From contig JAGUVW010000017.1 of NCBI GenBank assembly GCA_020062665.1, positions 121,658 to 185,657 of the forward strand: a DNA stretch of 64,000 nucleotides. Direction: 5' to 3'. How positions within the stretch are numbered: the stretch's first letter is position 1; each line of letters starts with the position of its first letter. This document shows, piece by piece, positions 16,673-26,689 of the stretch. Source of the stretch: Pseudomonadales bacterium. Lineage in GTDB: Bacteria > Pseudomonadota > Gammaproteobacteria > Pseudomonadales > Ketobacteraceae. The notes beneath the pieces were generated by a model. It worked only from the letters and a program-made list of their open reading frames with translations, ran no database searches and was not told where the DNA came from. The position numbers were made by a program, and so were the translations under genes.

Positions 16673-17371
16673 ATGAGCACCACCTCTCCGATCATCGTGG
16701 CCCTGGACTTTCCCTATCGCGAACAGGCGCTGGAAATGGCCGACCGGCTCAATCCGGCCCAGTGCCGCGTCAAGGTGGGCAAGGAACTGTTCACCCGTGA
16801 AGGGCCAGCCATCCTGCATGATCTGCATGGCCGTGGCTTCGAGGTATTTCTCGACCTGAAATTCCACGACATCCCCAACACCGTGGCCAAGGCCTGCGGT
16901 GTGGCAGCGGATCTGGGCGTGTGGATGGTGAACGTGCATGCCGGTGGCGGCTCCCGCATGATGGAAGCGGCGCGCCAGGCGGTGGAACAGGCGGGCAGCG
17001 GCACCTTGCTGATTGCCGTCACCGTGCTGACCAGCATGGAGCGCAGCGACCTGGTGGAAATCGGCCTGGATGTCGAGCCGCTGGAACAGGTGAAACGGCT
17101 GGCCCGGCTGGCGGAGCAGAGCGGGCTGCATGGCGTAGTCTGTTCCGCCCAGGAAGCAGTGGCGTTGCGGCAGCAGGCAGCACCATCGTTCAAGCTGGTG
17201 ACGCCTGGCATCCGGCCCGCCGACAGCAGCGCCGACGACCAACGTCGCACCATGACGCCGGCCCAGGCGCTGACGGCGGGTGTGGACTATCTGGTGATCG
17301 GTCGTCCCATCACCCAGGCGCCCCAACCGGACGACGCCCTGGCAGCAATTCTGGCCAGCCTCGCCACCTGA
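16673..17371 (+). CDS. pyrF: Orotidine 5'-phosphate decarboxylase
   Basis: A 232-residue TIM-barrel enzyme for the last step of UMP synthesis (OMP to UMP plus CO2). The catalytic [12 protein letters not shown] motif (Asp-Lys-Asp array) is near residues 56-68, and the C-terminal phosphate-binding VTPGIRP and VIGRPIT segments are present. Its ATG is 19 nt after the lapB stop with an AGGAG site, as the last gene of the conserved operon. Confidence 0.95.
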   Translation: MSTTSPIIVALDFPYREQALEMADRLNPAQCRVKVGKELFTREGPAILHDLHGRGFEVFLDLKFHDIPNTVAKACGVAADLGVWMVNVHAGGGSRMMEAARQAVEQAGSGTLLIAVTVLTSMERSDLVEIGLDVEPLEQVKRLARLAEQSGLHGVVCSAQEAVALRQQAAPSFKLVTPGIRPADSSADDQRRTMTPAQALTAGVDYLVIGRPITQAPQPDDALAAILASLAT

Positions 17372-17395
17372 CAGCCCGGATTTTTGCGTGCAAAC

Positions 17396-17440
17396 GGTCT
17401 TTCTGATTGATGGCTACTTTTTTCAATCAGTGGAAAGACC
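17396..17440 (+). promoter_or_regulatory. RNA hairpin covering the ribosome-binding site of the comEA-like gene
   Basis: GGTCTTTC (17396-17403) pairs with GAAAGACC (17433-17440), and TGATTGA (17404-17410) pairs with TCAATCA (17423-17429). This makes a 15-bp stem broken only by a 3-nt bulge, with a 12-nt loop. The 3' arm contains the GGAAAG ribosome site of the ATG at 17443. There is no T-run, so it looks like a translational switch or RNase site rather than a terminator. Confidence 0.7.
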
Positions 17441-17442
17441 TT

Positions 17443-17742
17443 ATGCGCAACCTGACATTGCCCCTGTTATTTCTGATCCTGCTGCTGTCCAGCCCGGCTG
17501 TTCTGGCGGAAAAATCCCGTACAAACAAGAATTTCGTCATCCCTTTGCCGATCAATATCAATCAGGCCAGTGCGGACACGCTGGATCTGGCGCTGGACGG
17601 CATCGGCGCGAAAAAGGCCCAGGCCATCGTGGATTACCGTGAATTGCACGGGCCGTTTGCGTCGGTGGAAGACCTGGCCAACGTGAAGGGTATCGGTGCG
17701 GGAACACTGGAGCGCAACCTGGGTCGAATAACCGTGGATTGA
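17443..17742 (+). CDS. ComEA-like helix-hairpin-helix DNA-binding protein, exported
   Basis: A 99-residue protein with a signal peptide (hydrophobic stretch to about residue 20, likely cleaved after VLA) and a double helix-hairpin-helix domain ([38 protein letters not shown]). Such small ComEA proteins bind DNA in the periplasm and help pull it in during natural transformation. The ATG at 17443 is preferred over one at 17410 because it has GGAAAG. That site is locked inside a 15-bp hairpin. It follows pyrF by 71 bp and could be on the same message. Confidence 0.85.
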   Translation: MRNLTLPLLFLILLLSSPAVLAEKSRTNKNFVIPLPININQASADTLDLALDGIGAKKAQAIVDYRELHGPFASVEDLANVKGIGAGTLERNLGRITVD

Positions 17743-17828
17743 GTAATTTTTTTACAAAATCTGCAGTTAGAGGAATCCGGTTTTTTACATATACTTTCAT
17801 TCTTTGAACTGCATCGATGGAGCCACCA

Positions 17829-18494
17829 GTGAACACTTTGTTTCCTGCTTTCTCACGGTTGCTGTGCGGGCTGATGGCCGGCCTGACCTTGCTGATGTCC
17901 AGCGTTGCCTGGTCTGCCAACGTCATTCCGCCGGATCAGCTCATCACCAACCTCTTCAACGAGGTCAATGAACGCATCCAGAAAGATCAGGACAGGATTG
18001 CCGCCGACAAGAAGCACTTGGTCGTGATTGGTGAAGAAGTGCTCGTGCCCTACGTGAGCTTCGAAACCATGGCCAAGCAGATCCTGGGCAAGAACTGGCG
18101 CAAAATCACCGCCGATCAAAAGAAGCGTTACACCACCGCCTTCAAGGAGCGCGTGAGTTCGTCCATCGTGGCCCAGTATGATCCCTCCAAGCAGTATCAG
18201 CTGGTGATCACCGGGCAGCGCAAGAACGAGCAGGGCGATCGCGCCATGGTCAACAGCGACGTCACCGAAAAGCAGTCCGGTAAAAAGTACCAGATCAGCT
18301 ACAAACTCTATGTCGACAACAAGACCAAGCAGTGGCAGGTCTATGACGTGGCGGTCGATGGCATCAGCGTATTGCAGAGCTTCAAAACTGCCAGCGCCGA
18401 GGATTTTCGCCGCAACGGCATCGAGTACATGATTGCCCAGCTGGGTCAGCCCGAGGATGCCGCTCAGGCCTCGGCTGGCAAAAACACGCCCTGA
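17829..18494 (+). CDS. MlaC-like phospholipid-binding periplasmic protein
   Basis: A 221-residue MlaC/Ttg2D-family protein with a signal peptide (hydrophobic residues about 10-25, cleaved near AWSA) and the family pattern of a helical N-terminal half (VNERIQKDQDRIAADKKHLVVIGEEVLVPYVSFETMAKQILGKNWRKI) and a beta-sheet C-terminal half ending in WQVYDVAVDGISVLQSF. MlaC shuttles phospholipids between the inner and outer membrane. I chose the GTG at 17829 (GGAG 6 nt upstream) over an ATG at 17817 with no ribosome site. No mlaA, B, D, E or F is adjacent, so it is an orphan copy. Confidence 0.87.
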   Translation: MNTLFPAFSRLLCGLMAGLTLLMSSVAWSANVIPPDQLITNLFNEVNERIQKDQDRIAADKKHLVVIGEEVLVPYVSFETMAKQILGKNWRKITADQKKRYTTAFKERVSSSIVAQYDPSKQYQLVITGQRKNEQGDRAMVNSDVTEKQSGKKYQISYKLYVDNKTKQWQVYDVAVDGISVLQSFKTASAEDFRRNGIEYMIAQLGQPEDAAQASAGKNTP

Positions 18495-18516
18495 GTGATC
18501 GGGCTGCACAGAACAG

Positions 18517-18541
18517 ACGGGCGACCAGAGTCGCCCGTTTG
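18517..18541 (+). terminator. Rho-independent terminator after the mlaC-like gene
   Basis: ACGGGCGAC (18517-18525), a CAGA loop and GTCGCCCGT (18530-18538) form a perfect 9-bp stem followed by TTT and a further T-rich stretch. It isolates the upstream genes from rfaH. The remaining 160 bp to rfaH shows no other clear signal. Confidence 0.85.
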
Positions 18542-18702
18542 CGTTTATGGGGTCGGGGCAGCCAAAAAACTGCTTGTGAATACGGCAGGTTCGGACAATA
18601 CTTCCAGAGGCTGTCTGGACGAAGAAATTCGTTGGAAATTCAAAGAATAAAAGACAGCGTCAGGCGACGGACCGGCAGCGGGCAAGATGGGGTGCAGTAC
18701 AC

Positions 18703-19173
18703 ATGACATGGTATGTTCTGAGGACGAAAGCCAGACAGGAAGATCGTGCGATCGCCCATCTCGAAAATCAGTCGTTCACCGTTTATTGCCCGTGGCTCAT
18801 CCGCAAGGATGGCAGTCGGGAACCTCTGTTTACCAACTACCTGTTTATCCAGTTCGAGTCCTTTGAGCGGTTTGCGGATTCCTTCACCCGCATCCGCAGT
18901 ACGCGCGGCGTGCAGACCTTTGTCAAATACGGCGAGAACTGGGCGAGCGCCGGTCAGGAACTCATCGATCTACTGAAATACCGCGAAAACGGTTTCCGCC
19001 ATGTGCCGCTGTTCCAGCGCGATCAGGAAGTCGTCATCAATGATGGGCCGTTCAAGGGTATCGAGGCCGTTTACCTCTGTCCGGATGGCGAACAGCGGGC
19101 GCTGGTGCTGCTCACCATTCTCAATCGACCCACCACGCTCAAGGTGGAAGAAAAACTCTTGCGAGCAGTGTGA
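18703..19173 (+). CDS. rfaH: Transcription antitermination factor RfaH
   Basis: A 156-residue NusG paralogue. The N-terminal NGN domain (MTWYVLRTKARQEDRA to about residue 100) binds RNA polymerase. The C-terminal KOW-like domain holds DQEVVINDGPFKGIEAVYL. RfaH, unlike NusG, is recruited by ops elements and is needed for full-length transcription of long LPS and capsule operons. It lies directly upstream of the surface-polysaccharide genes, 9 bp before wzi, as an operon-specific specialised paralogue would. I could not find a convincing ops element in the window. Confidence 0.9.
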   Translation: MTWYVLRTKARQEDRAIAHLENQSFTVYCPWLIRKDGSREPLFTNYLFIQFESFERFADSFTRIRSTRGVQTFVKYGENWASAGQELIDLLKYRENGFRHVPLFQRDQEVVINDGPFKGIEAVYLCPDGEQRALVLLTILNRPTTLKVEEKLLRAV

Positions 19174-19182
19174 CGCATCAGC

Positions 19183-20670
19183 ATGGATCGACGCACACGA
19201 CATTGGATGCGGATTCTTTTTGCCGCTGCTGCACTGGTTCTGGGCGAAGCGCGCGCGGCGCCCTGGATCGATCCGGGCGACGAACAGCTGCGGCACCATA
19301 TTCAGGTGCTGGCAGATGCCGGCGTGATTTCTGCGCCCATCACCACCTGGCCCTTGCCCTGGGCTGCCATTGCCACCGATCTGGATACTGCCGTGGAATC
19401 CCGGCTGCCCGACGCCGCCCGCTGGTCACTCGCGTATACCCGTTTTTCACTCAAGCAGGCGGAATCTGCGCTCAATCTTCGCGCCCGTGCGGGTACGCGC
19501 CCTGACCCAGTCGTGTTCCGGGACTTTGGCTCGGAACAGCGGGAAGAAAATGAACTGCATGGCGAACTCGACTGGGTGGGTGAGAGTCTGGCTGCGCGTC
19601 TGAGCATGACCTGGGCGCCGGATGCAACCGATGGCAAGGACTACCGCCTGGATGGCAGCTATGTGGCGGGTGTTTTGGGCAACTGGGGCGTCAACGTTGG
19701 CGCACTGGAGCGGTGGTGGGGGCCGGCGTGGCAAAGCAGTCTTATTCTGTCGAACAGCGCGCGCCCGGTGACAGCCGTCAGTTTGCAGCGTCAGGCAGCG
19801 ACAGCGTTTGAAACGCCCTGGCTCAGCTGGATAGGCCCCTGGTCGTTCACGGCCTTTGCGGGGCAACTGGAATCCGATCGCGCAATTCCCAATGCCAAAT
19901 TGCTGGGGGCTCGCCTGGCACTCAAACCTTTCAGCAGTTTCGAAATCGGATTCAGCCGGGTTGCCCAGTGGGGTGGTGATGGCAGACCGCAGGATCTAGG
20001 CAGTCTGTGGGATCTGGTGCAGGGCAACGACAACCTGGGTGACGACGGAATCGACGAAACCAACGAGCCTGGCAACCAGATCGGCGCGGTGGATCTGCGC
20101 ATTGGTTTTCCGCTGGCGGGCTCCTACTCCGCGCTCTATGTGCAATACGCGGGCGAGGACGAAAGCAACGGTTTTCCATCCAGGGGATTTCTTCTGGGCG
20201 GCGTTGAATCGGCATTTTCGTACGCCGACATTTTTCACCGGGTTGCGCTGGAGTATGCCGACACCATGGTGGGCACCCTTGATGACAGCCGCCCGAACAC
20301 TGCCTACGAACACAGCACTTACCAATCCGGATACCGTTATTTCGGGCGTCCGCTGGGATCGACGTTTGATAACGACACCCGCGCCGTTTCGCTGCTGCTT
20401 GATCATTATTTCGCCGATAGTTTCCAGCTTTCTTGGCGCATAGGCCAACTGGCCCTGAATCGTGATGGTGGAAATCGCGGGGGAGAGTGGGGTGGAAGTC
20501 CATTCCTGGCGGAAGACAGTTTTCTGTGGGCAGAAATTTGTTATTCCTTCATCATAAAAAACGTCAAAGTTTCCACGTCTGTCTATAATGTTGGCGAGGA
20601 ATTTTACTGGAACAATCAAAAGATTGACGGAACAGGCATTGGGTTGGCGATAGATTACAGACCCGAGTGA
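19183..20670 (+). CDS. wzi: Outer-membrane capsule assembly protein Wzi
   Basis: A 495-residue outer-membrane beta-barrel protein with a signal peptide (about residues 8-25, [11 protein letters not shown] following). It has the Wzi-family periplasmic helical start ([17 protein letters not shown]), repeated amphipathic strands and the [23 protein letters not shown] core motif. Wzi binds and organises capsular polysaccharide on the cell surface. It sits between rfaH and the dTDP-glucose dehydratase; the 3' end overlaps the upstream extension of that reading frame but not its likely start. Confidence 0.88.
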   Translation: MDRRTRHWMRILFAAAALVLGEARAAPWIDPGDEQLRHHIQVLADAGVISAPITTWPLPWAAIATDLDTAVESRLPDAARWSLAYTRFSLKQAESALNLRARAGTRPDPVVFRDFGSEQREENELHGELDWVGESLAARLSMTWAPDATDGKDYRLDGSYVAGVLGNWGVNVGALERWWGPAWQSSLILSNSARPVTAVSLQRQAATAFETPWLSWIGPWSFTAFAGQLESDRAIPNAKLLGARLALKPFSSFEIGFSRVAQWGGDGRPQDLGSLWDLVQGNDNLGDDGIDETNEPGNQIGAVDLRIGFPLAGSYSALYVQYAGEDESNGFPSRGFLLGGVESAFSYADIFHRVALEYADTMVGTLDDSRPNTAYEHSTYQSGYRYFGRPLGSTFDNDTRAVSLLLDHYFADSFQLSWRIGQLALNRDGGNRGGEWGGSPFLAEDSFLWAEICYSFIIKNVKVSTSVYNVGEEFYWNNQKIDGTGIGLAIDYRPE

Positions 20671-20723
20671 CCATCACTGCAGCGACGATCTCTGGAAAGC
20701 GCAGGAAAGGGGCCGCGAACAGA

Positions 20724-21767
20724 ATGAAAATAATGGTAACAGGTGGCGCCGGTTTCATCGGCTCTGCTGTGGTGCGGCGCATTATCGAGCATACGGAACA
20801 CACCGTTATTAACCTGGATAAGCTGACCTATGCCGGCAATCTCGAATCCGTTGCCGAGGTCAGTCATTCGCCGCGTTACTCCTTCATCAAGGCCGACATC
20901 GCGGACAGGGATACCGTTCAAGCCGCCTTTGAACAGCATCGCCCGGACTGCATCATGCACCTGGCGGCGGAATCCCATGTGGATCGTTCCATCGCGGGTT
21001 CTGCCGAATTCATCCAGACCAATATCGTGGGCACCTTTCAACTGCTGGAGGTGGCGCGGGAATACTGGCGTGGACTTGATTCCCAGGCAAAAGCGGCGTT
21101 TAAATTTCACCACATATCCACAGATGAAGTGTTTGGTGATCTGACGGAAGAAGGCGATCTGTTTACTGAAGCAACCCGTTATGATCCGCACTCCCCCTAT
21201 TCTGCGAGCAAGGCAAGTGCCGATCATCTGGTGCGGGCTTGGCACCATACCTATGGCCTGCCGGTGCTCGTCACGCACTGCTCGAACAATTACGGGCCGT
21301 ATCAGTTTCCTGAAAAACTCATTCCGCTGACGATCACCCAGGCGCTGGCGGACAAGCCGCTGCCGGTATATGGTCAGGGGCAGAATATTCGGGACTGGCT
21401 TTATGTCGATGATCACGCCCGCGCATTGCTGACGGTGCTACAGCAGGGCAAGAGTGGAGACACCTTCAACATCGGCGGCCACAACGAAGTCCGCAACATC
21501 GACGTAGTGACAACGATTTGCGATCTGTTGCAGGAAATGCGGCCGCTGTCGGGTGGGCGCCATTACCGGCAACTGATCACCTACGTGCAAGACCGGCCGG
21601 GCCACGATTACCGCTACGCCATTGATGCCGAAAAAATCCACCGTGAACTGGGGTGGATGCCGCAGGAAACATTCGAGACCGGGCTGCGGAAAACAGTGCA
21701 GTGGTATCTGGATCATCCGCACTGGGTCGATCATGTGCGCGATGGCAGCTACCGGAACATCCAATAG
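20724..21767 (+). CDS. rfbB: dTDP-glucose 4,6-dehydratase
   Basis: A 347-residue NAD-dependent dehydratase making dTDP-4-keto-6-deoxyglucose from dTDP-glucose. It has [11 protein letters not shown] near the N-terminus, [21 protein letters not shown] and the YSASKAS active site (YxxxK). I start it at the ATG at 20724 because [10 protein letters not shown] is the normal start, although the frame opens at 20667. No rfbA, rfbC or rfbD is adjacent, so the rest of the dTDP-sugar path is either elsewhere or the product is used differently. Confidence 0.93.
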   Translation: MKIMVTGGAGFIGSAVVRRIIEHTEHTVINLDKLTYAGNLESVAEVSHSPRYSFIKADIADRDTVQAAFEQHRPDCIMHLAAESHVDRSIAGSAEFIQTNIVGTFQLLEVAREYWRGLDSQAKAAFKFHHISTDEVFGDLTEEGDLFTEATRYDPHSPYSASKASADHLVRAWHHTYGLPVLVTHCSNNYGPYQFPEKLIPLTITQALADKPLPVYGQGQNIRDWLYVDDHARALLTVLQQGKSGDTFNIGGHNEVRNIDVVTTICDLLQEMRPLSGGRHYRQLITYVQDRPGHDYRYAIDAEKIHRELGWMPQETFETGLRKTVQWYLDHPHWVDHVRDGSYRNIQ

Positions 21768-21797
21768 GAATTTGAATAACAACAGTCAAGGTTGGTA

Positions 21798-24305
21798 ATG
21801 ACAGCGAGCGATACAGGAATAATGCGGAATCTTCGCGCCGGGTTGGCCTGGATGGTTGCCCTGCTGATGCTGGTGTGTACAGCAGGCACTGCGAACGCAT
21901 ATACCCCCACAGCAGCACAGATTGAACAATTCAAATCGCTGCCCAGGGCAGAACAGGAACGCCTGGCGCGGCAGTTTGGATTCGATCTGAACCAGCTGCA
22001 AGGTGGTGCCACAACAACACCACAGCTGTCGGAGCCGCTATCCGGACAGAATCAACCCCGTCGCGCGGTTGAAGCCTACGAACCGACCGGTGCGACAACC
22101 ATCCCGTTACAGGATGCACCGACCGGCGCAGACGACAACACCGCTGCCAAAGCACCCAAGGAACTGAAAGCCTTTGGCTACGAGCTGTTCCAGAACAACG
22201 CAACAGCCTTTCAACCCAATATCGATATACCAGTGCCGGCGGACTATGTCGTCGGGCCTGGTGATACCTTCGTGGTGCAACTCTACGGCAAACAGAACGC
22301 GCAATACTCGCTGGAAGTCAGCCGCGAAGGCGTTATCCAGTTTCCCGAGATCGGCCCGATTTCCCTTGCCGGTCTGAAGTTCAGCCAGGCGCAGGGCGTT
22401 ATCGAGCGCACTATCTCTGAGCAGATGATCGGCGTGAAGAGCGCAGTCACCATGGGCACCTTGCGCACCATTCGCGTGTTCGTGCTGGGTGATGCCGTGC
22501 AGCCGGGCTCCTATGTGGTGGGGTCGCTTTCCACCATGACCAACGCACTGTTTGCCAGTGGCGGCGTGAATGAAATCGGATCGCTGCGCAATATTCAGCT
22601 GAAGCGGCAAGGGCAGGTTGTCACCACACTGGATCTGTACGACCTGCTGCTGAACGGCGACACCCGCAACGACGCACGCCTGCAGCCGGGTGACGTCATT
22701 TTTATTCCGCCCGTGGGCGCAACGGTGGGCGTGGATGGCGAAGTGCGCCGCCCGGCGATTTATGAAATCAAACAGGAAAAATCCATCGGCGACGTTCTGC
22801 GTCTGGCCGGTGGCATGATGCCCACGGCCTATCCCCAGGCGTCGCGGGTGGAGCGCATCAACGAACAGGGCGACCGCACCGTGCTGGATGTGGATCTGTC
22901 TGGCAGCCAGGGCAAAGCCCAGGCCATCAAGGCGGCGGACATTGTGCGCATCTATTCCGTGCTGGATACGCAGGAAAACATCATCACCATCGAAGGACAC
23001 GTCAAACGGCCTGGCATTACCGCCTGGCGTTCCGGCATCCGTGTAAGTCAGGTGTTGGGCAGCATTCGCGAACTGCTGCCCAACCCCGATCTGAATGCAG
23101 CGCTGGTGCTGCGCGAGTTGCCGCCCGCCCGCAAGTTGTCGGTTCTGTTGTTCAGCCCCAGTGAAGCTTTCACCAAACCCGGCAGTGCAAACGACATCCC
23201 GCTGCAACCGCGCGACACAGTGATGATTTTCGATCTGGAAACCGATCGTAATAAACAAATGGAGGCCGTGATCCAGCGTCTGCGTACCCAGGCAGATCGG
23301 ATCAACCGGCAAAAGGTTGTCAGCATTGCCGGCAATGTGCGATTCCCTGGCAGCTATCCGCTGACAGATGGCATGTCAGCGCAGCATCTGATCCAACTGG
23401 CGGGTGGCCTCAAGCAGAACGCCTATGATCTGGAAGCCGAAATCACCCGCTACTCTTTGGACGAACAACAACGCCAGCAAATCAACTACATAGGTTTACC
23501 GCTTGCGTCGTCGTCGCAACAAAAGCTGCAGCCGGAAGATCGGATCAACATCCGCCAGCTGCCGGATTGGGCACCGGAGGAAACCATCGAACTGACCGGC
23601 GAAGTCATGTTCCCCGGCAAATACACCATTCGCCGTGGCGAAACCCTTGCACAAGTGTTGCAGCGCGCCGGCGGCATTACCGATCAGGCCTATCCCCAGG
23701 GTGCCATTTTCACCCGCAAGGAGCTACAGGCATTGGAGCAGCAACGGTTGCTTGAACTGAAGAACCGTCTGGAAAGCGACATCGCTGCTTCCAATATTGA
23801 GCAACAGGACGACGTGGAAAAAGTGGATGTGCAGGACGCGCAGCAGCTGCTGAAAAACATCGAAAATGTGAAGCCGCTGGGGCGCATGGTCATCGATCTG
23901 CCGGCCATCATTGCTGACGCCCAGCAGCAGGATGTGCGCATTGTGGATGGCGACAGCCTGCATGTTCCCCGTTACAAGCAATCTGTCACCGTGGTAGGTG
24001 AAGTGCAGTATCCGACGTCACATCTGTTTCAATCCAAGCTGACCGTGCAGGACTACATCGATCGTTCCGGCGGCACCAATCTCAAGGCCGACAAAGGCCG
24101 AGTCTATGTGGTTAAAGCCAACGGCCGCGTGTTCCTGCCACAAAAATCCAGCTGGTTTTCCCGCGACATGGTGGAAGTGGAGCCCGGCGACACCGTGGTG
24201 GTGCCGCTGGATGCCGATCGCATCAAATCGCTGACCTTGTGGACCAGCGTATCGCAAGTGTTCTACCAGATTGCATTGGGTGCGGCGGCAGTGGCGAGTT
24301 TTTAA
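21798..24305 (+). CDS. Wza-like polysaccharide export protein with multiple SLBB domains
   Basis: An 835-residue secreted protein, more than twice the length of classical Wza. A signal peptide (about 12-33, ANA cleavage) is followed by a low-complexity linker. A polysaccharide-export domain (YVVGPGDTFVVQLYG...VSREGVIQFPEIGPISLAGL) comes next, then repeated SLBB units (GDVRRPAIYEIK-like, IEGHVKRPGIT, IAGNVRFPGSYPL, LTGEVMFPGKYTI, VVGEVQYPTSHLF). A hydrophobic C-terminus (YQIALGAAAVASF) may insert in the outer membrane. It would form the export channel for the glycan. No Wzc kinase or Wzb phosphatase is present; a Wzz follows instead. The ATG at 21798 has AAGG upstream. Confidence 0.87.
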   Translation: MTASDTGIMRNLRAGLAWMVALLMLVCTAGTANAYTPTAAQIEQFKSLPRAEQERLARQFGFDLNQLQGGATTTPQLSEPLSGQNQPRRAVEAYEPTGATTIPLQDAPTGADDNTAAKAPKELKAFGYELFQNNATAFQPNIDIPVPADYVVGPGDTFVVQLYGKQNAQYSLEVSREGVIQFPEIGPISLAGLKFSQAQGVIERTISEQMIGVKSAVTMGTLRTIRVFVLGDAVQPGSYVVGSLSTMTNALFASGGVNEIGSLRNIQLKRQGQVVTTLDLYDLLLNGDTRNDARLQPGDVIFIPPVGATVGVDGEVRRPAIYEIKQEKSIGDVLRLAGGMMPTAYPQASRVERINEQGDRTVLDVDLSGSQGKAQAIKAADIVRIYSVLDTQENIITIEGHVKRPGITAWRSGIRVSQVLGSIRELLPNPDLNAALVLRELPPARKLSVLLFSPSEAFTKPGSANDIPLQPRDTVMIFDLETDRNKQMEAVIQRLRTQADRINRQKVVSIAGNVRFPGSYPLTDGMSAQHLIQLAGGLKQNAYDLEAEITRYSLDEQQRQQINYIGLPLASSSQQKLQPEDRINIRQLPDWAPEETIELTGEVMFPGKYTIRRGETLAQVLQRAGGITDQAYPQGAIFTRKELQALEQQRLLELKNRLESDIAASNIEQQDDVEKVDVQDAQQLLKNIENVKPLGRMVIDLPAIIADAQQQDVRIVDGDSLHVPRYKQSVTVVGEVQYPTSHLFQSKLTVQDYIDRSGGTNLKADKGRVYVVKANGRVFLPQKSSWFSRDMVEVEPGDTVVVPLDADRIKSLTLWTSVSQVFYQIALGAAAVASF

Positions 24306-24359
24306 TACCCGTCTGTATTTGCAAAAGACCTATAACGAGAGCAGAAGGATAGCGTACAT

Positions 24360-25658
24360 ATGAGCGACAACACTGGCAGCCCAAAACCGGATTTCGTGCA
24401 GGCAATCGGCGTTATCGGCCTGGGATACGTCGGGTTGCCTCTGGCCGTGGAATTTGGCAAACACTACCCTGTTGTCGGATTTGATATCTCGCAGAAACGG
24501 ATTTCCGAACTCAAAAACGGAGTTGATTCAACGCTGGAAGTGAACAAAGAGGAGCTTGAGTCAGCAAACAGATTGAATTTCAGCGCCACGCCGTCTGACC
24601 TGCAAAAATGCAATGTGTTCATCGTTACCGTGCCAACACCCATTGATATTCATAAGCGTCCGGATCTGACACCCCTGATCAAGGCATCTGAAACGATTGG
24701 CAAGGTGCTCAAAAAAGGCGACATCGTCATATACGAGTCCACGGTGTATCCCGGTGCCACGGAAGAAGACTGCGTGCCTGTGTTGGAACGGGTGAGCGGG
24801 CTAACATTCAATCGCGATTTTTTTGCAGGGTATAGCCCGGAGCGGATCAATCCCGGTGACAAAGAACACCGACTCACCAACATCAAAAAGGTTACATCGG
24901 GTTCAACCCCAGAAGTTGCCGATAAGGTCGACGCGTTGTACCTATCCATTGTTACGGCGGGAACGCATAAGGCCAGCAGTATCAAAGTGGCTGAAGCTGC
25001 AAAGGTTATCGAGAATACGCAGCGTGATTTGAATATTGCGCTGATCAACGAACTGGCAAAACTTTTTTCACGTCTTGAAATTGACACGTTGGAAGTGCTG
25101 GAAGCGGCTGGAACCAAGTGGAATTTTCTGCCGTTTCGTCCGGGTCTGGTGGGTGGGCACTGCATAGGTGTCGATCCATATTATCTGACACACAAAGCGC
25201 AGGCTGTTGGTTACCATCCGGAAGTTATTCTGGCCGGGCGGCGTATCAACGACAGCATGGGGCGTTTTGTTGCTAGCAGGATGATCAAAGCGATGCTAAG
25301 AAAAGAGATTCAAATTAAAGGGGCACGTATTTTGGTCATGGGGCTTACATTCAAGGAAAACTGTCCGGATATTCGCAATACTAAGGTGATCGATGTAATC
25401 AGAGAGTTGGCGGAGTATCAGGTCGCAGTTGACGTGTTTGATCCTTGGGTAAGTAGCGATGAGTCCTGCAGTGCATACGGATTGGTTCCAGTGGCTACTC
25501 CAGAGAAAAAAACATATTCGGGAGTTCTCGTTGCTGTAGCGCATAGGGTGTTCAAAGATATGGGAATCCAAAATATCTCCTCGTTTTGTACGGAAAATCA
25601 TGTAATTTTCGATTTGAAGAATGTTTTCCGTCGTGCGGAATCTAACCTCAGACTGTAG
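24360..25658 (+). CDS. UDP-N-acetylhexosamine 6-dehydrogenase (TviB/WbpO-like)
   Basis: A 432-residue nucleotide-sugar dehydrogenase. It has the NAD-binding [13 protein letters not shown] near residue 17, [12 protein letters not shown], and the catalytic cysteine in [11 protein letters not shown]. It resembles TviB/VipA and WbpO, which oxidise UDP-GlcNAc or UDP-GalNAc twice to the uronic acid. It is the last gene before the AT-rich block, and base composition visibly drops within its 3' half (from about 25.25 kb), which may mark a recombination junction. The ribosome site is AGAAGG. Confidence 0.88.
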   Translation: MSDNTGSPKPDFVQAIGVIGLGYVGLPLAVEFGKHYPVVGFDISQKRISELKNGVDSTLEVNKEELESANRLNFSATPSDLQKCNVFIVTVPTPIDIHKRPDLTPLIKASETIGKVLKKGDIVIYESTVYPGATEEDCVPVLERVSGLTFNRDFFAGYSPERINPGDKEHRLTNIKKVTSGSTPEVADKVDALYLSIVTAGTHKASSIKVAEAAKVIENTQRDLNIALINELAKLFSRLEIDTLEVLEAAGTKWNFLPFRPGLVGGHCIGVDPYYLTHKAQAVGYHPEVILAGRRINDSMGRFVASRMIKAMLRKEIQIKGARILVMGLTFKENCPDIRNTKVIDVIRELAEYQVAVDVFDPWVSSDESCSAYGLVPVATPEKKTYSGVLVAVAHRVFKDMGIQNISSFCTENHVIFDLKNVFRRAESNLRL

Positions 25659-25685
25659 ATTTTTTGGGTTGTAAAGCCTGGTAAT

Positions 25686-26675
25686 ATGCCTGGTTGGGGG
25701 GAATCGGTGTTAGAACACGAAAAATCAGCTGAAAGCAGAGGCATTCCTTCTGGTATGAGGAGCGAGGAATCCGTTGACATGGTTGCCACACTTAAGGTTC
25801 TCTGGCGGGCAAAGTGGTGGATTTTTGGGGCACCTTTATTGGTCGCAGCACTTACAGCGTTGATCGTCATGCGGATGCCGAATGTTTATAGCGCGGATGC
25901 ATTATTGGCGCCAGCCGAAGATGTGAATTCAGGAATGCTTTCATCGCTGGTTAGTCAATTTGGAGGGCTTGCCTCTGTTGTGGGTGTTGGTATGGGGAAA
26001 GGAAAAGCGGACAAAGTAACTATCGGAGTGGAGGTTTTGAAGTCAAGGGCGTTCATAGGCGATTTTATTCAGCGCAGGAATATCCTCGTTGAGTTGATGG
26101 CGGCAAAGTCTTGGAATGCAAGGACTGGCGAACTGAAGATTGACGCAGATAAATATGACGAGAATGCCCGTGAGTGGCTGGCTGATGAGGATAATTTGAA
26201 GAAGATTCCTAGTGAGTGGAAGGCGTACAAAACTTTCAGTGGGATTATGCAGGTCAGCCAGGCAAAGAGCACTGGTTTGGTAACGCTGAGCATTAAACAT
26301 GTTTCGCCACAGATTGCAAAGCAGTGGATTGAGTGGTTGGTCGAGGATGTTAATCAGCAAATGCGGTTGCGTGACATACAGGATGCTCAGAAAAGTATTG
26401 ATTACTTGAGTGAGCAGCTAAAGCAAACCGCAGTGTCTGGAATGCAGCAAGTGTTGTATGAGCTAATTGAAAAGCAATTGCAGATCATGATGCTGGCTAA
26501 TGTGCGGGATCAGTATGTGTTTAGAGTGATAGATCCACCTGTTGTGGCGGAGGAAAAGGTTTCACCGAAGCGAGCCCTAATTGTTGTTTTCGTCTTCATG
26601 GGTGCCCTGTTTGTCTCAGTGTTTGTTGTGCTTGTAGTTGATGCCTTTAATGTCGCTCGACAAAAGAATTTGTAG
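25686..26675 (+). CDS. wzz: Chain-length determinant protein Wzz
   Basis: A 329-residue Wzz-family protein: a cytoplasmic N-terminus, a first transmembrane helix (about 45-62), a large periplasmic helical domain, and a second transmembrane helix near the C-terminus (about 298-322) preceded by VIDPPVVAEEKVSPKRA. That proline-rich motif before the last helix is typical. There is no kinase domain, so it sets O-antigen or capsule chain length without Wzc activity. The ATG at 25686 lacks a strong ribosome site; a GTG at 25707 follows GGGGGGA and could be the true start. Confidence 0.88.
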   Translation: MPGWGESVLEHEKSAESRGIPSGMRSEESVDMVATLKVLWRAKWWIFGAPLLVAALTALIVMRMPNVYSADALLAPAEDVNSGMLSSLVSQFGGLASVVGVGMGKGKADKVTIGVEVLKSRAFIGDFIQRRNILVELMAAKSWNARTGELKIDADKYDENAREWLADEDNLKKIPSEWKAYKTFSGIMQVSQAKSTGLVTLSIKHVSPQIAKQWIEWLVEDVNQQMRLRDIQDAQKSIDYLSEQLKQTAVSGMQQVLYELIEKQLQIMMLANVRDQYVFRVIDPPVVAEEKVSPKRALIVVFVFMGALFVSVFVVLVVDAFNVARQKNL

Positions 26676-26689
26676 TGATTCGGTGAGTT

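Noticed and set aside
15464..17326. A 620-residue minus-strand open frame over lapB and pyrF
   Set aside because: Opposite two recognisable conserved genes; its product is His-, Gln- and Gly-rich shadow protein.
24347..24357. GGATAGCGTAC before the UDP-sugar dehydrogenase as an ops element
   Set aside because: It has one extra base compared with GGTAGCGT and lies where a ribosome site (AGAAGG) is expected, 2-12 nt before the ATG, whereas ops sites sit further upstream near the promoter.
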